The translations under genes and the position numbers were made by a program. The notes under the pieces were generated by a model. It saw nothing but the letters and a program-made list of their open reading frames with translations, was not told the DNA's origin and did no database searches. A stretch of 64,000 nt of DNA from Cunninghamella blakesleeana (lineage: Eukaryota > Mucoromycota > Mucoromycetes > Mucorales > Cunninghamellaceae), in the NCBI GenBank assembly GCA_017871115.1, contig JAFCIZ010000001.1, forward strand, positions 4,259,501-4,323,500, written 5' to 3'. This document shows positions 12,626 through 26,738 of this stretch, piece after piece (within the stretch, counting starts at the first letter, position 1; every line of letters begins with the position of its first letter).

Positions 12626-13518
12626 ATGATCAATCAACTAGAAAAACCTACCACTTCAGAACTAAAAAATGAATTGGGTCAAGATTTTATTCAATTATGG
12701 GATCAAGAAAAAGTATCATTATGGTTAAAAGAGAATGGGTGGAGTCATATTGTAAAAGTCTTTGAAGGTAAAAAGAGAAAAAGAAAGGAAGGAAGAAATA
12801 TATATGGTTATAATTATGGTTTTGGTTATGGTTATGTATTTATTTATTTACTTTATTTATTTATTTATTTATTTATATTCAATAGATCAAGGGATTCGTG
12901 GCGAACAGTTTTTCCGAATCACTTTAGCTGAATTAGTCAAATTATTACCAAGGCCTATCACTTATGCTGAACGACGGAGACTTTTAAATGATATCCGAAC
13001 TTTAACTTCAACAAATAAAGATAATACTACACCAACTAATGTAAAGAGAACAAGATAAATAAAATGAAAAAATAAAGATTTTTTTTTTCCTTTTCCTTCT
13101 TTTTTATAATAATTTTGAATACATTACTATTTCTTTCTTTTTTTTTAGATTTCAATCAATACAGATATCCATTTACTTTCATCCAATTCAAATATATCAG
13201 CATCAAGTTTACAATCTATTGGAACGCCCAATTCCACTAGCTATACAATCAATCATCATTCACCCACTACTTCTATTGATTCATCATCATCAAATATTAT
13301 GTTAGATCAACCTTATTATTCCTCTTCTACTTCTTCTGCTTCATCTCCTGTTTCATCAGATTTTCCTTCAACTACTACTACTACTACCACTACTACCACT
13401 ACTAATACACCTACCATTATAACAAAAACAAAACCATCGAGTAGAAAATCATCCACTTCATCTAAAAATTATTCTCCAAAAAATGCATTGACTAAAATTA
13501 AAAATACCTTCTTTTCCC

Positions 13519-13557
<39 letters not shown>

Positions 13558-16500
13558 TATCCACTACTTCTTCACCATCTTCTCCATTAATGAAAAATAA
13601 AGATAAAAATGAATCTCGTCGTAAGCGATATCAACAACAATCTATTCCACCTATTAATACCAATTTCATGAATGAATTCAATAATAAAGTATTTATTAGC
13701 CCAAGGACATCATCTAGAAATTATGATACAAATTTATTATTAATGGATGATTACTATATACGACCTTCTTCTTCTCCTCCTTCTATACCTACACGGATTA
13801 CTTCTACTCCTGATAAAATTAATAAATTCTGGGCTTCTTGTTCTTATTGGCATCAGGGAGATAATAATAATAATCACCATCTTCATCATCTTATGCATAA
13901 AAATCCTGCAGTCTCATCAAATAATAAAAAGGTAAACAATAAATATTACAGTATTTATACAGAAAATATTAAAATAAAAATAATAAAAATAAAAAAGTTA
14001 ATTAAAAGCTTCTTTTATTATTATTATTATTATTGTTTATTTATTTACTTATATTTGTATACATATAGCATGAACAAAAAATTCAAGTGACATTAGATAA
14101 AGAAACTTGGTACAGTTTAAATGTAAAGGATATACACCATGTGCATCAATTAAAGGATCATATATTGAAACGAATGAATTTAAAAGGTGATAGAGACTCT
14201 TATTGTTATTTTCACGAAAATGGTCATGATCCTGGTAATATAAATAATAAATAAATAAAGTAGAATAAAATAAACAGTTAATTATATAATTATATATGTA
14301 TACTAAATCACCTACCTTTTTATTGTTATATTTCTTTATTTTTTATTTATGAATGATTAATAATAGATATACCATTAGATTCACATGCTTTGATGTATTT
14401 ATGCTCTATGGCTGATCATTCTGCAACAGATCGTATTTTAGTTATACCTCATAAATACCGTAGTGAATCGGCGATTTATAATTTTTCATCTCATGCATTA
14501 TCAACTCCTGAATTAGGTCATTCTCCTTCTGATATAACAAGGTATAATTCCATATAAATATATAATGTAAAATAAATAAACTTTATATTTATTTACTAGT
14601 ATTTATTTTTTATTTATTTATTTATTTAGATCATCATATGGATCAATCTATGCAAATGATACTTTACAAAAAAGATCACGTAGAATCCGTCCATTATGTC
14701 GTCATGTTGCTTCAGCTTCTCGACTTAGATTAGACACACCCACCATAGGCATTCGACTTTCTGACCCTCCGTTATCTATATCTTCTTCTTCATCTACTTC
14801 ACCTTCTACGACGCAATATCCTTCTCACCAAGAGCAACATGATACTAATGAAAATAGTAATGGTATTAACAGTAGCGGTAGTAGCAGTAGTAGTAGTAGT
14901 CATCATACCTTTTTATGGGCTGTACCACCAAAAGAATCATCCTCACCGTCTATTCATAATAATAATACAATAGTAGATCCCATTATGGATACCTATGAAC
15001 TAATCCATCCAATGACACCTATATCGGCCAACTCAACAACATCAAATAGAAATTCATTTCCAACTTCTCTTCCCATTCAAACTACACCTTCACCACCTTC
15101 TTCAGCATTACCTTCTAAAACAACTTTTGATGATATGCAACCACATGATGATGATTCTCAACAATCTTTTTGGGGTGAAAGGCCACCAGCTGAAGTTGTT
15201 TTTCAAAACATGGAAAAATACTTTGATGATCATGATTTAGATAAAGAAGTGATTGTAACAACTGATTCACCCACTTCTCTTTCTTCCTTTTCATCCACCG
15301 CTACTACTACTACATCGTCATCATCCTTATGCTCTTCTTCCTCTAAATCGACGACTTCTACTTGTACAAAGTCCATGTCTAATCATTCTTCCTCCTTTTA
15401 TGGTCAAGGATATTCTAATTTACGTCGTCATACCAAATCTATTCGCGTTGTAGCTCGTGAAGCAAGTAGAAAATACTTGCAAAAAAAATCAACTTCCTCT
15501 ACAACCATTTCCACTACCCCCTCTTCCTCTCCTAAATTGAAATCTTCTTGCTCATCACCTACTTCTACTACATTTCCTCCTTCTACTTCTTTTCCATCAT
15601 CATTATCATCATCATCATCTATAACATCAAAAATTGATAATCTTAATCTTGATGAATGCATTCCAAAAAAGAATCACTCTTATTCTATGATAAGAAGAAA
15701 AAGTACAAAATTATGGGGCCAACGTGTAATAGAAGTGAAACCTGAAAAAAGACAGCCTCATCCACCTTTACCAACTACATCATCTACTTCTACTCCAACA
15801 ATAGACTATTCCTTAGAACATATGAATATGGCACATCATTATCAACAACAACAAGATCCTACTTTAACAACAGCCAACGATGTACAATGGATACGTGGTA
15901 AATTGATTGGAAAAGGGTCGTTTGGAAGAGTATATTTAGCCTTTAATGTAGTCTCAGGTGAAGTTATTGCTGTTAAACAAGTAGAAATTCCACGTACAAA
16001 ATCAGATCGAACCAGAATACATCAGCATGATATGGTAGATGCCCTATATCGAGAAATAGCTATGTTAAGAGATTTAGATCATGAAAATATTGTTCAGTAC
16101 TTAGGTTATGGTGTGGATGAAAGTGAGGGAATGATTAATATCTTTTTGGAATATGTTTCTGGTGGGAATATTGCTAGTCGACTCAGTCTACAAGGGGCAT
16201 TTGATGAACCATTGATTCAATATTTTACACGTCAAGTCTGCCAAGGTCTAAGTTATTTGCATTCAAGACATATCTTACATCGAGATATTAAAGCAGCAAA
16301 TATATTAGTAGAAGCTGATGGTGTTTGTAAAATCTCAGACTTTGGATTATCGAAAAAAAATGATTATGATGAAGTCTATGATCAAAATTCAAGAATGTCA
16401 CTAAGAGGATCGGTTTATTGGATGGCTCCCGAAATGGTGAAAAACGAACCTTATAGTGCTAAAGTCGATATCTGGAGTTTAGGTTGTACCGTCATTGAAA

Positions 16501-16759
16501 TGTTTACCGGTCAACGTCCTTGGATGACTTTTACTCAAGTGGCCGCTTTATATAATGTAAATTAGTATATATATATTTAAAAAAATACATGGAAATCTTT
16601 TTTGGCTAAATAATTTATCCTTTTTATTTCTCTTTTATTATAGTTGGGACATCGTAATACCCCAGAATTGCCTCAACATGCTTCCGATATTGCAAAAGAT
16701 TTTTTGAAAAAATGCTTTATAATGTAAGTATTATTATTATTATTAAGATTTTATGGCTA

Positions 16760-16813
<54 letters not shown>

Positions 16814-16984
16814 GAATTATTCCTGTAATAAAATTATAATCACTCATGCAAAAAACTTTTGATCATCCATATTCACAGCGATCCAAAAAATCGACCCACT
16901 GCAAAAGAATTATTAGCTCATCCTTTTTGTTCCATTGATCCCACTTTTCAATTTAAAGATTATGTTGATAAAGGAAAGGTATAA
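12626..16984 (+). CDS. BCK1: MAP kinase kinase kinase, Bck1/Mkh1 type, with SAM and RA-like domains
   Basis: Eight exons: 12626-12767, 12886-13040, 13149-13931, 14069-14234, 14367-14541, 14630-16556, 16644-16723, 16879-16984; total 1177 residues, all phases consistent. Residues about 20-95 form a SAM domain (VSLWLKENGWSHIVKVFE ... IRGEQFFRITLAELVKLL). Exons 4-5 encode a ubiquitin-fold, Ras-association-like segment (IQVTLDKETWYSLNVKDI ... DRILVIPHKY). After long Ser/Thr/Asn linkers comes the kinase: GKGSFGRVY loop, VKQVEIP lysine, HRDIKAANIL, DFGLSKK, and GSVYWMAPEMV. The VKQVEIPRTKSDR and SAKVDIWSLGC signatures match Bck1/Mkh1 rather than Ste11. In yeasts this kinase drives the cell-wall integrity cascade downstream of Pkc1. 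An alternative last splice at 16978 would replace only the last residue with a short tail. Confidence 0.87.
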
Positions 16985-17558
16985 AAAATATTTTTGTATT
17001 TTTCTTTTTGTATATATTTATCATTTTCAAAAAAAAATAAATTATATATATATATACCCCATTTTTTTTTTTTTATCATCCCATTTTTTTTTTAGTTTAG
17101 TTATAAGCATTATTATTATTACTACATTACCTATATTTAGTACTTAATATTATCTTTGCATCCTTATTAATATTTTAAAACTATTCCAATTTTATTTTAT
17201 TTTTTATTTTTTATTTTTTTTGTAATTTGTGTTACATATAAATCGTTATATGCAAACATTTTATACAAAAAAATTGATCGCATATATCTGAAATAAATAT
17301 TTTTTATTTTTTAACATACTATTTTATTTAATCATGTTTTTTCCATACTTATTTTTTATATATTATTTTTTTAACAAACATTATAATACTTTTTAGTGTT
17401 ATATATTTATATGTAAAAAAGATAGCAAAAATAAAACTCTTATCAAAATACAATAACAATAATAATAATAATTTTTATTTGTTTAAATTTAAAGATAGTA
17501 ATGTTTGTATTTAAAAAAAATCGTCATTATCATCACACTTTTATTATTATTATTATTT
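16985..17558. other. Convergent 3' intergenic region
   Basis: 574 AT-rich bases between the MAPKKK stop and the stop of the minus-strand exonuclease. Several AATAAA-like and TATATA motifs occur, consistent with two transcript ends. No other feature is seen. Confidence 0.45.
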
Positions 17559-19577
17559 TTAGTCCATTTTATAATTTCCTTTTTTCTGTTTTTCCAAATA
17601 ATGATATAATAATTCTAAACACGTTTTCGAATCTTCATAAGAATCATGACCCGCCGAACTATCTTGAATAAATTTAGATAAGTGTTTGGTAGCCAAAGTA
17701 CGTAAACCATAACGATAAGGCAAACCGCTTGGATGAGGATATAATTGGGCCGTATCAATGACCTTATGATGAATGATTCTTAATGCTTTTAAATCATTTT
17801 CCAACCCATGACCTAATAATATGGTATTTTGATCCATGTATTGACCTAATAAATCTTGAATAGAGGCTAAGTTATGTGTGACCCCACCTAAAGTTGTGAT
17901 CCCACTATATCGCGTATTTAGATCAATGATCATATGCGAAGGTAAAACTTTTTCATCAATAATAGTTTCCATTTGATCGTTAATGACAGTTAATCGAATC
18001 AACTCCATTCCAATAGTTGTATATCCCTGTTTTTGTTTATATTTGATTTGGTTTAATTTTAGTATATATATATATATAAATATATAAAAAGCAAAGGAGA
18101 AAGAAGTAGAGAATGAGTAAACCATATCTATCTAACTATTTATTTAAGTGCATATATATTGTTACCATTTCACAATCTAGAGCCAGTAATTTTTCAGCCT
18201 TTTTTTCTTTTTTATCTTGCTTAAATGAATTGGATTGTATAAAAGGGATATGACGATGTAATGATTGAATATCTTCCTCTATAATATTTTAAAAAAAAGA
18301 AAATAAATCAAAATCAAGCCAAAATAAAAATTTTCTTGTTATTCATAATCATTTATTTATTTATATGTAAATATATGTACATCTTTTTCTTACCTTTAAA
18401 TACATGTGAACCTTGTTGGCAACCAGGAGTACCAATTGGATCATTGCAACATGTATAAGTACGCTGTTTATCACCAAAACTTTGAACAACTCTTAATCTT
18501 CCAAAATGGTATTGACAAGCCTTCAGCTCTTTATCATTTAATATTGATTTCACAGTATAACTTTTATGACATCTATCACACTGGCGTTGTTGTTGTTTTA
18601 TAATGGAAGATGATGGTAAATTTATGGCGGTAGATGGATTTTTATGCTGATGGTTATCATCACCACCTTGATCTATATCTGATAATAAAGGATACCCCAT
18701 GGATTTCAGTTGATCTGTTGTTAGTATTAATTCTTCTATAGTATTATAATCGAATTCCTTTTTGTTAGATTGAAATGAAGATAATTTTAATGGTGCTGAA
18801 GATGGAATATTTGACTTTATTGGTTTATTATTATTAATTATTTTTTCAGGTGGTTTAGACTGTAATAATGAAGTATCTACTTTCATAACAGTCTCTGTTT
18901 TTTTTAATTGCATAAGTACGGACATTGCCTGTTGTTTATATCCAGCTGTATTGGTCGTTTTTGCTAATAATTGGCGTTCCTCATTTAGTGTATATTGGAC
19001 AGCTAGGTCATGACCATGGATTGATGTAGGGTATATACGACTATAATGTTCAAACAATTTATTACTTATCGTCTGTCTTATTTTTAATGCTGTATGAGAT
19101 GACACATTAGCTGTTATCGTGGGCGGCCCTGTAAACTATTGCATATAAACACAGATATAATAAAGATAATGGTGATAAATACTAATATTGTGATTAATAT
19201 TATATAGCATTTGCATATATAAATAATTACTAATGTATACTTAAATATGTATATATAAGTATTACCATTGGTTTATGCGCTGTACGATTTAACTTTTTAT
19301 CATGATCTGGATTAGAATTATTTTGTGTTTGAGTGTTTTTTTTAACTATACTGTTTATTAAATCATGTGTTGTTTTTGTTGAACTAGTTGATTGTGAAGT
19401 AATATTATTAGGACGTTGGCGCTTATATGATTGATTTTCTTCTGGTGTTGCTGTTGTTGTAGCTGATGGAAATGGGCGTTTTAGTTTAGGATCATGAGAA
19501 AATATACAAGTGGTGCGTGAACAATCAGGTAATAAAGGGCATGGCACTTTTTTAAACAAACCTAATTGTGGCAACAT
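17559..19577 (-). CDS. REX3: RNA exonuclease, Rex1/Rex3-REXO1 family (DEDDh)
   Basis: Four minus-strand exons (19577-19266, 19135-18394, 18278-18166, 18026-17559) give 544 residues. The N-terminus has a CCCH zinc finger (CPLLPDCSRTTCIFSHD). The middle holds a REXO1-like region ending in a Cys-rich module (CDRCHKSY ... TYTCCNDPIGTPGCQQGSHVFK). The exonuclease starts at ALDCEMGYTTIGMELIRLT (Exo I Asp/Glu, split by the last intron), continues with ILLGHGLENDLKALRIIH (Exo II) and ends with AGHDSYEDSKTCLELL (Exo III, His and Asp). These proteins trim 3' ends of small stable RNAs such as 5S rRNA, U5 and RNase MRP RNA in the nucleus. The Cys module plus CCCH finger favours Rex3/REXO1 over Rex1 or Rex4; the exact paralogue is not certain. 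Confidence 0.87.
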
Positions 19578-19906
19578 AGGTATAATAAAATCATTAAAAA
19601 AAATAAGTAAATAATTATATGTTAAATATTTCTATGATTTGAAAAAAAAAAAAAAAAAAATGAAAAATGAAAAGTAAAAAAACTTCATTTTTTAAAAGAA
19701 AGGCATGGAAAAATTTTATTGGCCGAAAAACTGAGAAATGAAAAAAAAAAAATCAACTTAATTTTCTTTATTTCTTTTTTTCTCTATACCCATATTAAAC
19801 TTTTATAAACTAAACTGTCGTATACTTTAATATCTATTTAATATCTATTTAATATCTATTATATATGTATATAAACTAAAAAAAAAAAAAAATAGATATA
19901 TAAAAA
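19578..19906. promoter_or_regulatory. Compact divergent promoter region
   Basis: Only 329 bases separate the start codons of the exonuclease gene (-) and the TAPT1-like gene (+), so both promoters must lie here. It holds poly(A) runs on both sides and a threefold AATATCTATTT repeat at about 19830-19860. No clear TATA box can be picked out from the AT-rich background. Confidence 0.5.
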
Positions 19907-22900
19907 ATGAATTATGAAAGAATAAAATCACCAAAATTAAAATCATCTTCGGTACCAACAACACCTATTATTCATAGCACAAATAGTTATCAACTATTAG
20001 AAAAGAATCCTAATAAAGTACCAACTGGAAAAAAAAAAAAGAGAGGAAATCACCGTAGTAAAAAATCAACGACATCTGTAGGATCACAATCACCACCACC
20101 TTTATGGGATAATCCTTCACCTCCACTTTCTTCTTCTTCACATGAACTTGATAATAACAATATTAATGATAAAAATAATGATCAAATAGTACCAACAGCA
20201 TCCACTTCTGCTACTTTGTTAGGTGCAACGCCTGCTTCGTCTTCTCCTTTAGTTAGATCTCATACAGTTGAAAGCCTAATGAGTACTATTTCAACGCCTA
20301 CTCAAGAAAATATAATTGATTCTCCTTCATTTTATAATAATAATAATAATGATACAGTTTTATCGCCAACTCCTTTATCACATTATCCACTTAAAGTAGA
20401 TACTCTACAATTTAATAAAAATACCACTACCACTATTACCACCAATACTAATACTGATACTGATACTAATGATAATGATAATAACAACAATAATAATACT
20501 TCTTTAACTATGCCATCCATGTCATTTTGGGATTACTTACGAGATGAATTAACAGTTGCTGACTTTGACACTTCTCAAGAAGTTAAAAGAGAAAGAATTA
20601 CTAACTTTTTAGCTGTACCAGGGGCTCTTGAAAAGGTATATATATATATATATATAGTATCAAAAGGATTTGGCATATTAAGCTCTACTTTTTTATTTTA
20701 CTTTTTCTTTTTGTTATTTAGATGATGGGATTTGGATTTGTAGTTTGCCTCGATTCCTTTTTATATACATTTACTATATTACCATTAAGATTTGGATTAG
20801 CATTTTACCATTTTATGCAATATATTTTCACCCGTATACAAGTATTGTGGAATAAAGAAGGAAGGTAAAGTCAAATTAATGAATTAGAATCATTACAACA
20901 ATGGAAATAGAAATAAAAAAAATGAAAAATAGAATGAGCAGCTGACTTTTATATATATTATTTTTATTTTTATTTTCAAAAGGTATACACGATTGAGACC
21001 TTCTGAAAAATGCGATTTATTAAAAGGCATTATTATCTTTATAACATGCATATTCATGTCCTTCATGGACCCTTCTCGATTATATCACTCTATACGTGGT
21101 CAAGCAGTATTGAAATTATATGTTGTATTTAATGTATTAGAAATATTTGATAAATTATGTTGTTCTGTTGGTGTAGATATAATGGATGCTCTTTTTTCAA
21201 AATCAACATTAGGTAGACCTGCTAGTGATAATATTAATGCTGCCAATTATGCAAAAAGACAATTAAGACCCATTACTTTATTTTTAATGGCCTGTGTATA
21301 TATGTGTAATGTATATATGTATATTATAATAAAAATAAATAATTGAGTTCTGTTACTAATCATCAACATCATCATACTATTATTATTATTTCTTATATTT
21401 TATAAAAATAGTTCTTCATACAGCTGTTTTATTCTTTCAAATGATTACTCTCAATGTGGCTATCAATTTTTATTCTAATGCATTACTTTCCTTATTAATA
21501 TCTAATCAATTTGTGGAAATCAAGCAATCGGTGTTTAAAAAATTTGAAAGAGAAAACTTATTCCAGCTTAGTTGTAGTGGTAAAAAGAAACGAAAAAAAA
21601 TTACATCAAAAAAGCTACATTCTTTTATTTACTCATTTACATTTTATTATTATTATTATTATTACTATATTTAAATAGATATAGTTGAACGGTTCCAACA
21701 AAGTGCATTTTTAATGATCATCACCTTACGTAACGTGGTTGAATTATCAGAATCCTCACCTTCTTCTATTTTACCATCAACATTTGTTCCTCTATTCAAA
21801 TTACCCGCCTCAACATCTTTAAATACATTAATGACACCTGTAGTAATGGTTATTTTATCTGAAGTATGTGTAGATTGGTTAAAGCATGCATTTATCACCA
21901 AATTTAACCAAATCCGACCTTCAATCTATGGGAAATATATTGATATATTGTGCCGTGATTTAGTAATTGGTAGCCCTGGTAGATTAAGTGGGAAAAAACA
22001 TGCTTTTATAGATCAATCCCCAGTCGTCTCTCGTCGTATTGGATTTCCTTCAATTCCTTTAGCCTGTATGACCATTCGAATGATGCAACAATTATTACCA
22101 ATGATATTTATGTCCTCCTCATCTCATCATTTAGATAATTTTGGTACGACAGGAGACTCATCTTCTTCTTCGTCATATTCATCATTTGCAACAATTCTTA
22201 CCCAAGGTTTATTGAATTATATTAAAGATCATCCAAATAATATGATTGAAAAACTACTACCAGGTCGGATTCAGTTAGTGGCTTTCTCTATGATTCATGA
22301 TGGCTGGTTGGAACAAGGTTTAGATCAATTACTTAAATATATCACTTGGACGTTTCTCATTCTGGTTCTTGTCATTATGTAGGAAAGAAAAGAAAGAATG
22401 AAAGAAAATATAGGTATCCACATAGTATGAATTATTTATTGATCCATTATTTTCATTTCATTTTTTGATATTTATATGTATAGATTATTTGCTTTAAAAG
22501 TTCTTGTTGGTATATCATTACTTGGCTATGCTTATAAGAGGTATTCTAGTATGGAAGAAAGAGAAATATTGGATCAACAAAAAGAAAATGAAATGAAAGA
22601 AATGAATAAGCCTGAAGAGGTAAGTGAAAAAAAAAAAAAAAAATAACGATTACCATCATCAAAAAAAATAAAAAACTATAACAATAAGGTTTTTTAATTA
22701 TTATTTATTTATTTATTCTATTTTATTTTTGTACTACAAAAAAAAAAAAAAAAATTGGCCCCTTCACCTCACTCTCTTTAATCACACTACATACCTACCA
22801 TTACCTTATCACCTTTATTTACTCATTTTAGGAATATCAAAAAAGATTAAAAAAGTATGTAAATGACCCATCTGATAACGTCATGGGCAGACCACCTTTA

Positions 22901-22957
22901 AAATATACTTTAGATAATGTAGATCGGTTTTCCATGGTTAGAAGTAGAATTCCTTGA
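19907..22957 (+). CDS. EMP65: TAPT1 / Emp65 family endoplasmic reticulum membrane protein
   Basis: Seven exons (19907-20635, 20722-20864, 20983-21305, 21412-21579, 21679-22378, 22484-22619, 22832-22957) encode 774 residues. The first 200 residues are disordered and basic then Ser/Thr/Asn-rich. The conserved part begins at SFWDYLRDELTVADF and runs through ERITNFLAVPGALEKMMGFGFVVCLDSFLYTFTILPLR, RPSEKCDLLKG, a DPSRLYHSIRGQAVLKLYVVFNVLEIFDKL core, LNVAINFYSNALLSLLISNQFVEIK, VFKKFERENLFQ and VDWLKHAFITKFNQI; these are hallmarks of the DUF747/TAPT1 family. Several transmembrane helices are visible, the last near residues 695-725. Emp65 of yeast guards soluble ER proteins together with Slp1. The C-terminal tail is charged and cytosolic by inference. 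Confidence 0.92.
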
Positions 22958-23231
22958 TACATTTATACACTTTTTTATCCTTTTTTCAAAAAAAAATTCG
23001 TTGAACCAAAATAAAAGGTTTATAATATTTTGATAAATAAATAATAACAAATAAGCTATTTCGTGAGAACAGGAATACAAAAAAAAAAAAATAGTGGGGA
23101 CCAAATTTTGTGAGTTGTTTTTTTTTTTTAATGTTGTAAAAAAAATTAAGGTTTTTGAATTATATTTTTTAAAAAATAAAAATAATAATAAATGATAAAG
23201 ATGATAACTTATATGTTTTAGACGGATTATA

Positions 23232-23269
<38 letters not shown>

Positions 23270-23485
23270 GAGATAAAAAAAATATATAAAAAATGGAATT
23301 TTTTTAAGGGGAAGGATTATATTAAAGATCATTAAAAAAACTATAATAGATGATCGGAACAAAATAAAAGGGGAGTAAAAAAAAAAGTGGAGTTAAAAGA
23401 TAAAAAAAATCTAAATAAGTATATATATATAAAAAAATGATTGGGGAAGATAAAAAAAAAAAATATTAATGAAGGATAAAGAATT
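22958..23485. other. Convergent 3' intergenic region
   Basis: About 530 bases of A-rich and T-rich DNA between converging genes, with a perfect inverted (TA)n palindrome of about 40 bases at 23233-23270 that could form a hairpin. No coding signal is seen. Confidence 0.45.
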
Positions 23486-25395
23486 TTACCATGTTGGCCA
23501 AATCCATGAAGGTAATAATCTTGAAGTATAGGAAGAAGTGGATGATGATGGAGATGATGATGATGAAGTAGAAGGATATTCTATTTGGTTAGGCATTTCC
23601 TTATCTAAATTATTATTATTATTTGAAGATGATGATGATGATGACGATGACGATGAGCCAGTTTCATTCTTTTTAAAACTGCTATTATTAGAAGGGGGAG
23701 GAGGACTTGTATTATATTTTGGACTTTCTTTAAATGCTACGGCTGCTTTAAGACTTGCTGCAATCAACATATATAAAGTTTCAGAAGCCAATTCATGTAA
23801 ATGATAATGCTCGTCTGCTGCTAAAATCATTTTTACGCATTCTATTCCAACCACTTGTAACTTTTCCCTTACTTCATATTGATTGTCAAACCATGCAATT
23901 AAATAATATAAATAACTGACAATTAAGTTGATTAAATCTACAATAGATGAAGAAAAATAAAATAAAAAAAAGAATTAATAATGAATATATATCCCTCTAT
24001 ATATAAATTTTTATCACTTATGATCGTCCTTATATCCTTTATTTTTTTTTCTCTATATCTATTATTTTTTATTTACCTGGTATAGGAGATTGTTTTACTA
24101 ATACAGCACAAGTAACACTAGCATTAATGACAACTCTGCCAAACTGTTTAAACCGATAAATAGGGTCTCTATTATCATAAGGTACAGTTTGTTTGTTTTG
24201 TTCTTCCCAAGCTTGTACAGTAGTGGATCCAATAGAGCTTATTGTACTGATGGTAGTTGAAATACGCGAAAAGACAGAAGTAGTAGTTGTGGTAGTTGTG
24301 GTAGTAGCTACTGATGCTAATGAAGAATTTTCATGATCTTCATTACTATTTTTACTTGATTGAATAGGTGGTAATTGTTTATACTGAGAAGCAAGATTTA
24401 ATATGCCTACTCTTTCTTCAACACTGTATATTTATATATTTATATATAATAATTTTTTTTGAAAAAAGAAAAAAAATGAGAAAGAGAGAAAAATAAAGTT
24501 TTTTGATAAACTAAGATAAAAAAAAAAAATTTAAAACCAGACATATTTTTTTATTTACCTTAATAATTTTTCTCTTAATGCAACTTTGGTTCGTGGATCT
24601 GTCTTGTCTATAATAATAATTTAAGGAGATGATATTTAATAAGTAAAATCTTTTGTTTATCCATCTATTTTTTTTTCCACATAAATAAATAATAAATAAA
24701 TAATAATAACACTTACTTGGTAAGGCCATTAAAATTTTATCAATACCCGATAAATAAATATCTAAAGCAACATCGTCATTTCCATCTTCATATTCATCAG
24801 CAGCAATAGCTACTAATTTCATTCCTTGAGAAACACTTTTTCTATCTAATGGTGGGGTTGATAAACTTAATAATGAAGAATTGTTATTATTATATTTTGA
24901 ATTGGAAGACGCAACAATGGCGGCGGCATCATCCCGAAGTTTATCAACAAAAGCAGACATTTCAGAGGTCCAAGAAGTACTTGGCGTAGGGATCGGACTT
25001 TCAAAAGGAGATGGAGGCGTGGAAGAATAATAAGGTTCAATCATGGAGGTGGAATGGGATAATGTTGGATTACTATTATTATTATGATGATGATAAGGAT
25101 AAGGTGAATATAAATTAGGTGTAGAAGCATTTACAGGTAATCTTGATAATAAATTGGATTGATGTGGGTATATGATGTTATTATTATTATTATTGATATT
25201 ATTGTCATTAAGATTGAATTCATTAGCATTATCATTATAATGTTGATGATGATGATTAGTATGATTTGTATTATTATTTTTTGTATGAGAAGGTGGTGAA
25301 TTCTTTGTGCTCCTTCTTGTATTAGTATTTGTACTAGCTGATCTAATAGGTGTGGGTGTTTTTTTATTTTTTGATTTTAATCCAAGTAATGACAT
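23486..25395 (-). CDS. MIT-domain protein, fungal type
   Basis: Four minus-strand exons (25395-24717, 24607-24559, 24423-24077, 23937-23486) give 508 residues. A basic, Ser/Thr/Asn/His-rich N-terminal third precedes SEMSAFVDKLRDDAAAIV. It is followed by the MIT three-helix module (SVSQGMKLVAIAADEYEDGNDDVALDIYLSGIDKIL, then a basic KVALREKLLSVEERVGIL helix) at about residues 188-260. The second half is helical (FKQFGRVVINASVTCAVLVKQSPIPDLINLIVSYLYYLIAWFDNQ), ending in a Ser/Pro-rich tail. MIT domains bind ESCRT-III tails, so an endosomal or cytokinetic role is plausible but not shown. It lacks an AAA ATPase domain and so is not Vps4, and lacks a calpain domain. Confidence 0.78.
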
Positions 25396-26738
25396 ATTTT
25401 TATGATTGTATGATTATATATGATAATTATTAGTATTATTATTAAAAAAGATAGTGGTTGAAATGGAAAGTAAAAAAAAAAAAAAAAAGAAGAAAGAAAA
25501 AAGAAAATCTATCAAATAAAATAGTTTTTGCTTTAATATTTATATATTTTTATCATTACATGTGAAAAAAATAAAAAAAATTCCATCTCAGCTTTTTTTT
25601 TCGAAGATAATAATAGGTTCAAAAAGTTACTATCGTTTTTAAAAAAAAAATGATGATATCTGTTTTTTTTTAAGGTGTCAAAAACCTCCACGTGCCTACT
25701 TTTTCTACAAGTGAAGAACTGGGTACCTTTTATTTTTTCAATAATAATATCATCATCATCGTCATGAGGAATATAAAAAAAAGTTTATGATGGGTTTACA
25801 AAAAAAAAAAAAAAAAAAAAATAGGACCCCAAGGTAATGAAAAAGATGATGGTGATATGAAGGAGGATGATAGTTCCTATCTATTTTGGATGAAATCATT
25901 ATATAAATTAAAATATGATAATGTCCCAAATATCTTTTTACACATGAAAAAAGATTGGAATTTTATTTTATTTTATTTTTTAATGAATCAATGGCGCACA
26001 GACAATTTTTGTTACAATGAAAATTAATTATTTTTGTTTTTATTAGACCAAGAATATCGAAAAATATAGATGATTAGATAAACGAAAATAATTAATATAC
26101 TATTTTTATTTATATAAATATAAAAATATGTTGTAATCAGGATTTAAAAAAAGATCAACAAAGAGGAATGGAAAAAAATAATTTGATCCCCGCGAGGAAT
26201 CGATTCGTTTCATTGGATATCTTTTTTTTCTTCCTTTTTTTTTAATTGTTTTATTGGAAAAGAAAAAATAATAATCTTCATTTCCTCTTAATTGAACTCA
26301 GTGTCACAATGTTTAACATTAAATATCAAAAAAATAAAAAAAAATTGACGTCAATTAGTTATTGTTTTAATAACCTTTATATTATTTTAATTATTAGTGT
26401 TATCATTATTTATTTACCTTAAAAATAAAAATGATATAATGCAAAGGGGTTTACAAAAAAAAAAAGAAAAAAACCTGTAATGATGATTTTCTCTTACCTT
26501 TTTATTTAATTAAGCATCTTATATATTTTTTAAAACGTATAAGCTAGCTGAGATTTAATTTATCAGCCGTGTAACTGAAGTTAATATTTTTTTAGTCTTT
26601 GTTTTTTAATTAAATTTTCTTTCTTTCTATTTTTTCTTTCTCTCTTTCTTTTTCTTTTCTTTTTTTTAACTCTACTTTTTCAATCTTCTTTCCTTTCCTT
26701 TCCTTAAACTTCCCTTTCATTTCAATTATATAATCAGT
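25396..26738. other. Divergent intergenic region (1.34 kb)
   Basis: Holds the promoters of the MIT-domain gene (-) and the large orphan gene (+). A CACGTG core is at about 25691-25696, and a pyrimidine-rich block (26615-26720) lies immediately before the plus-strand start, a common layout for fungal promoters. Poly(A) runs at 25800-25822 and 25472-25488. No gene is seen. Confidence 0.5.
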
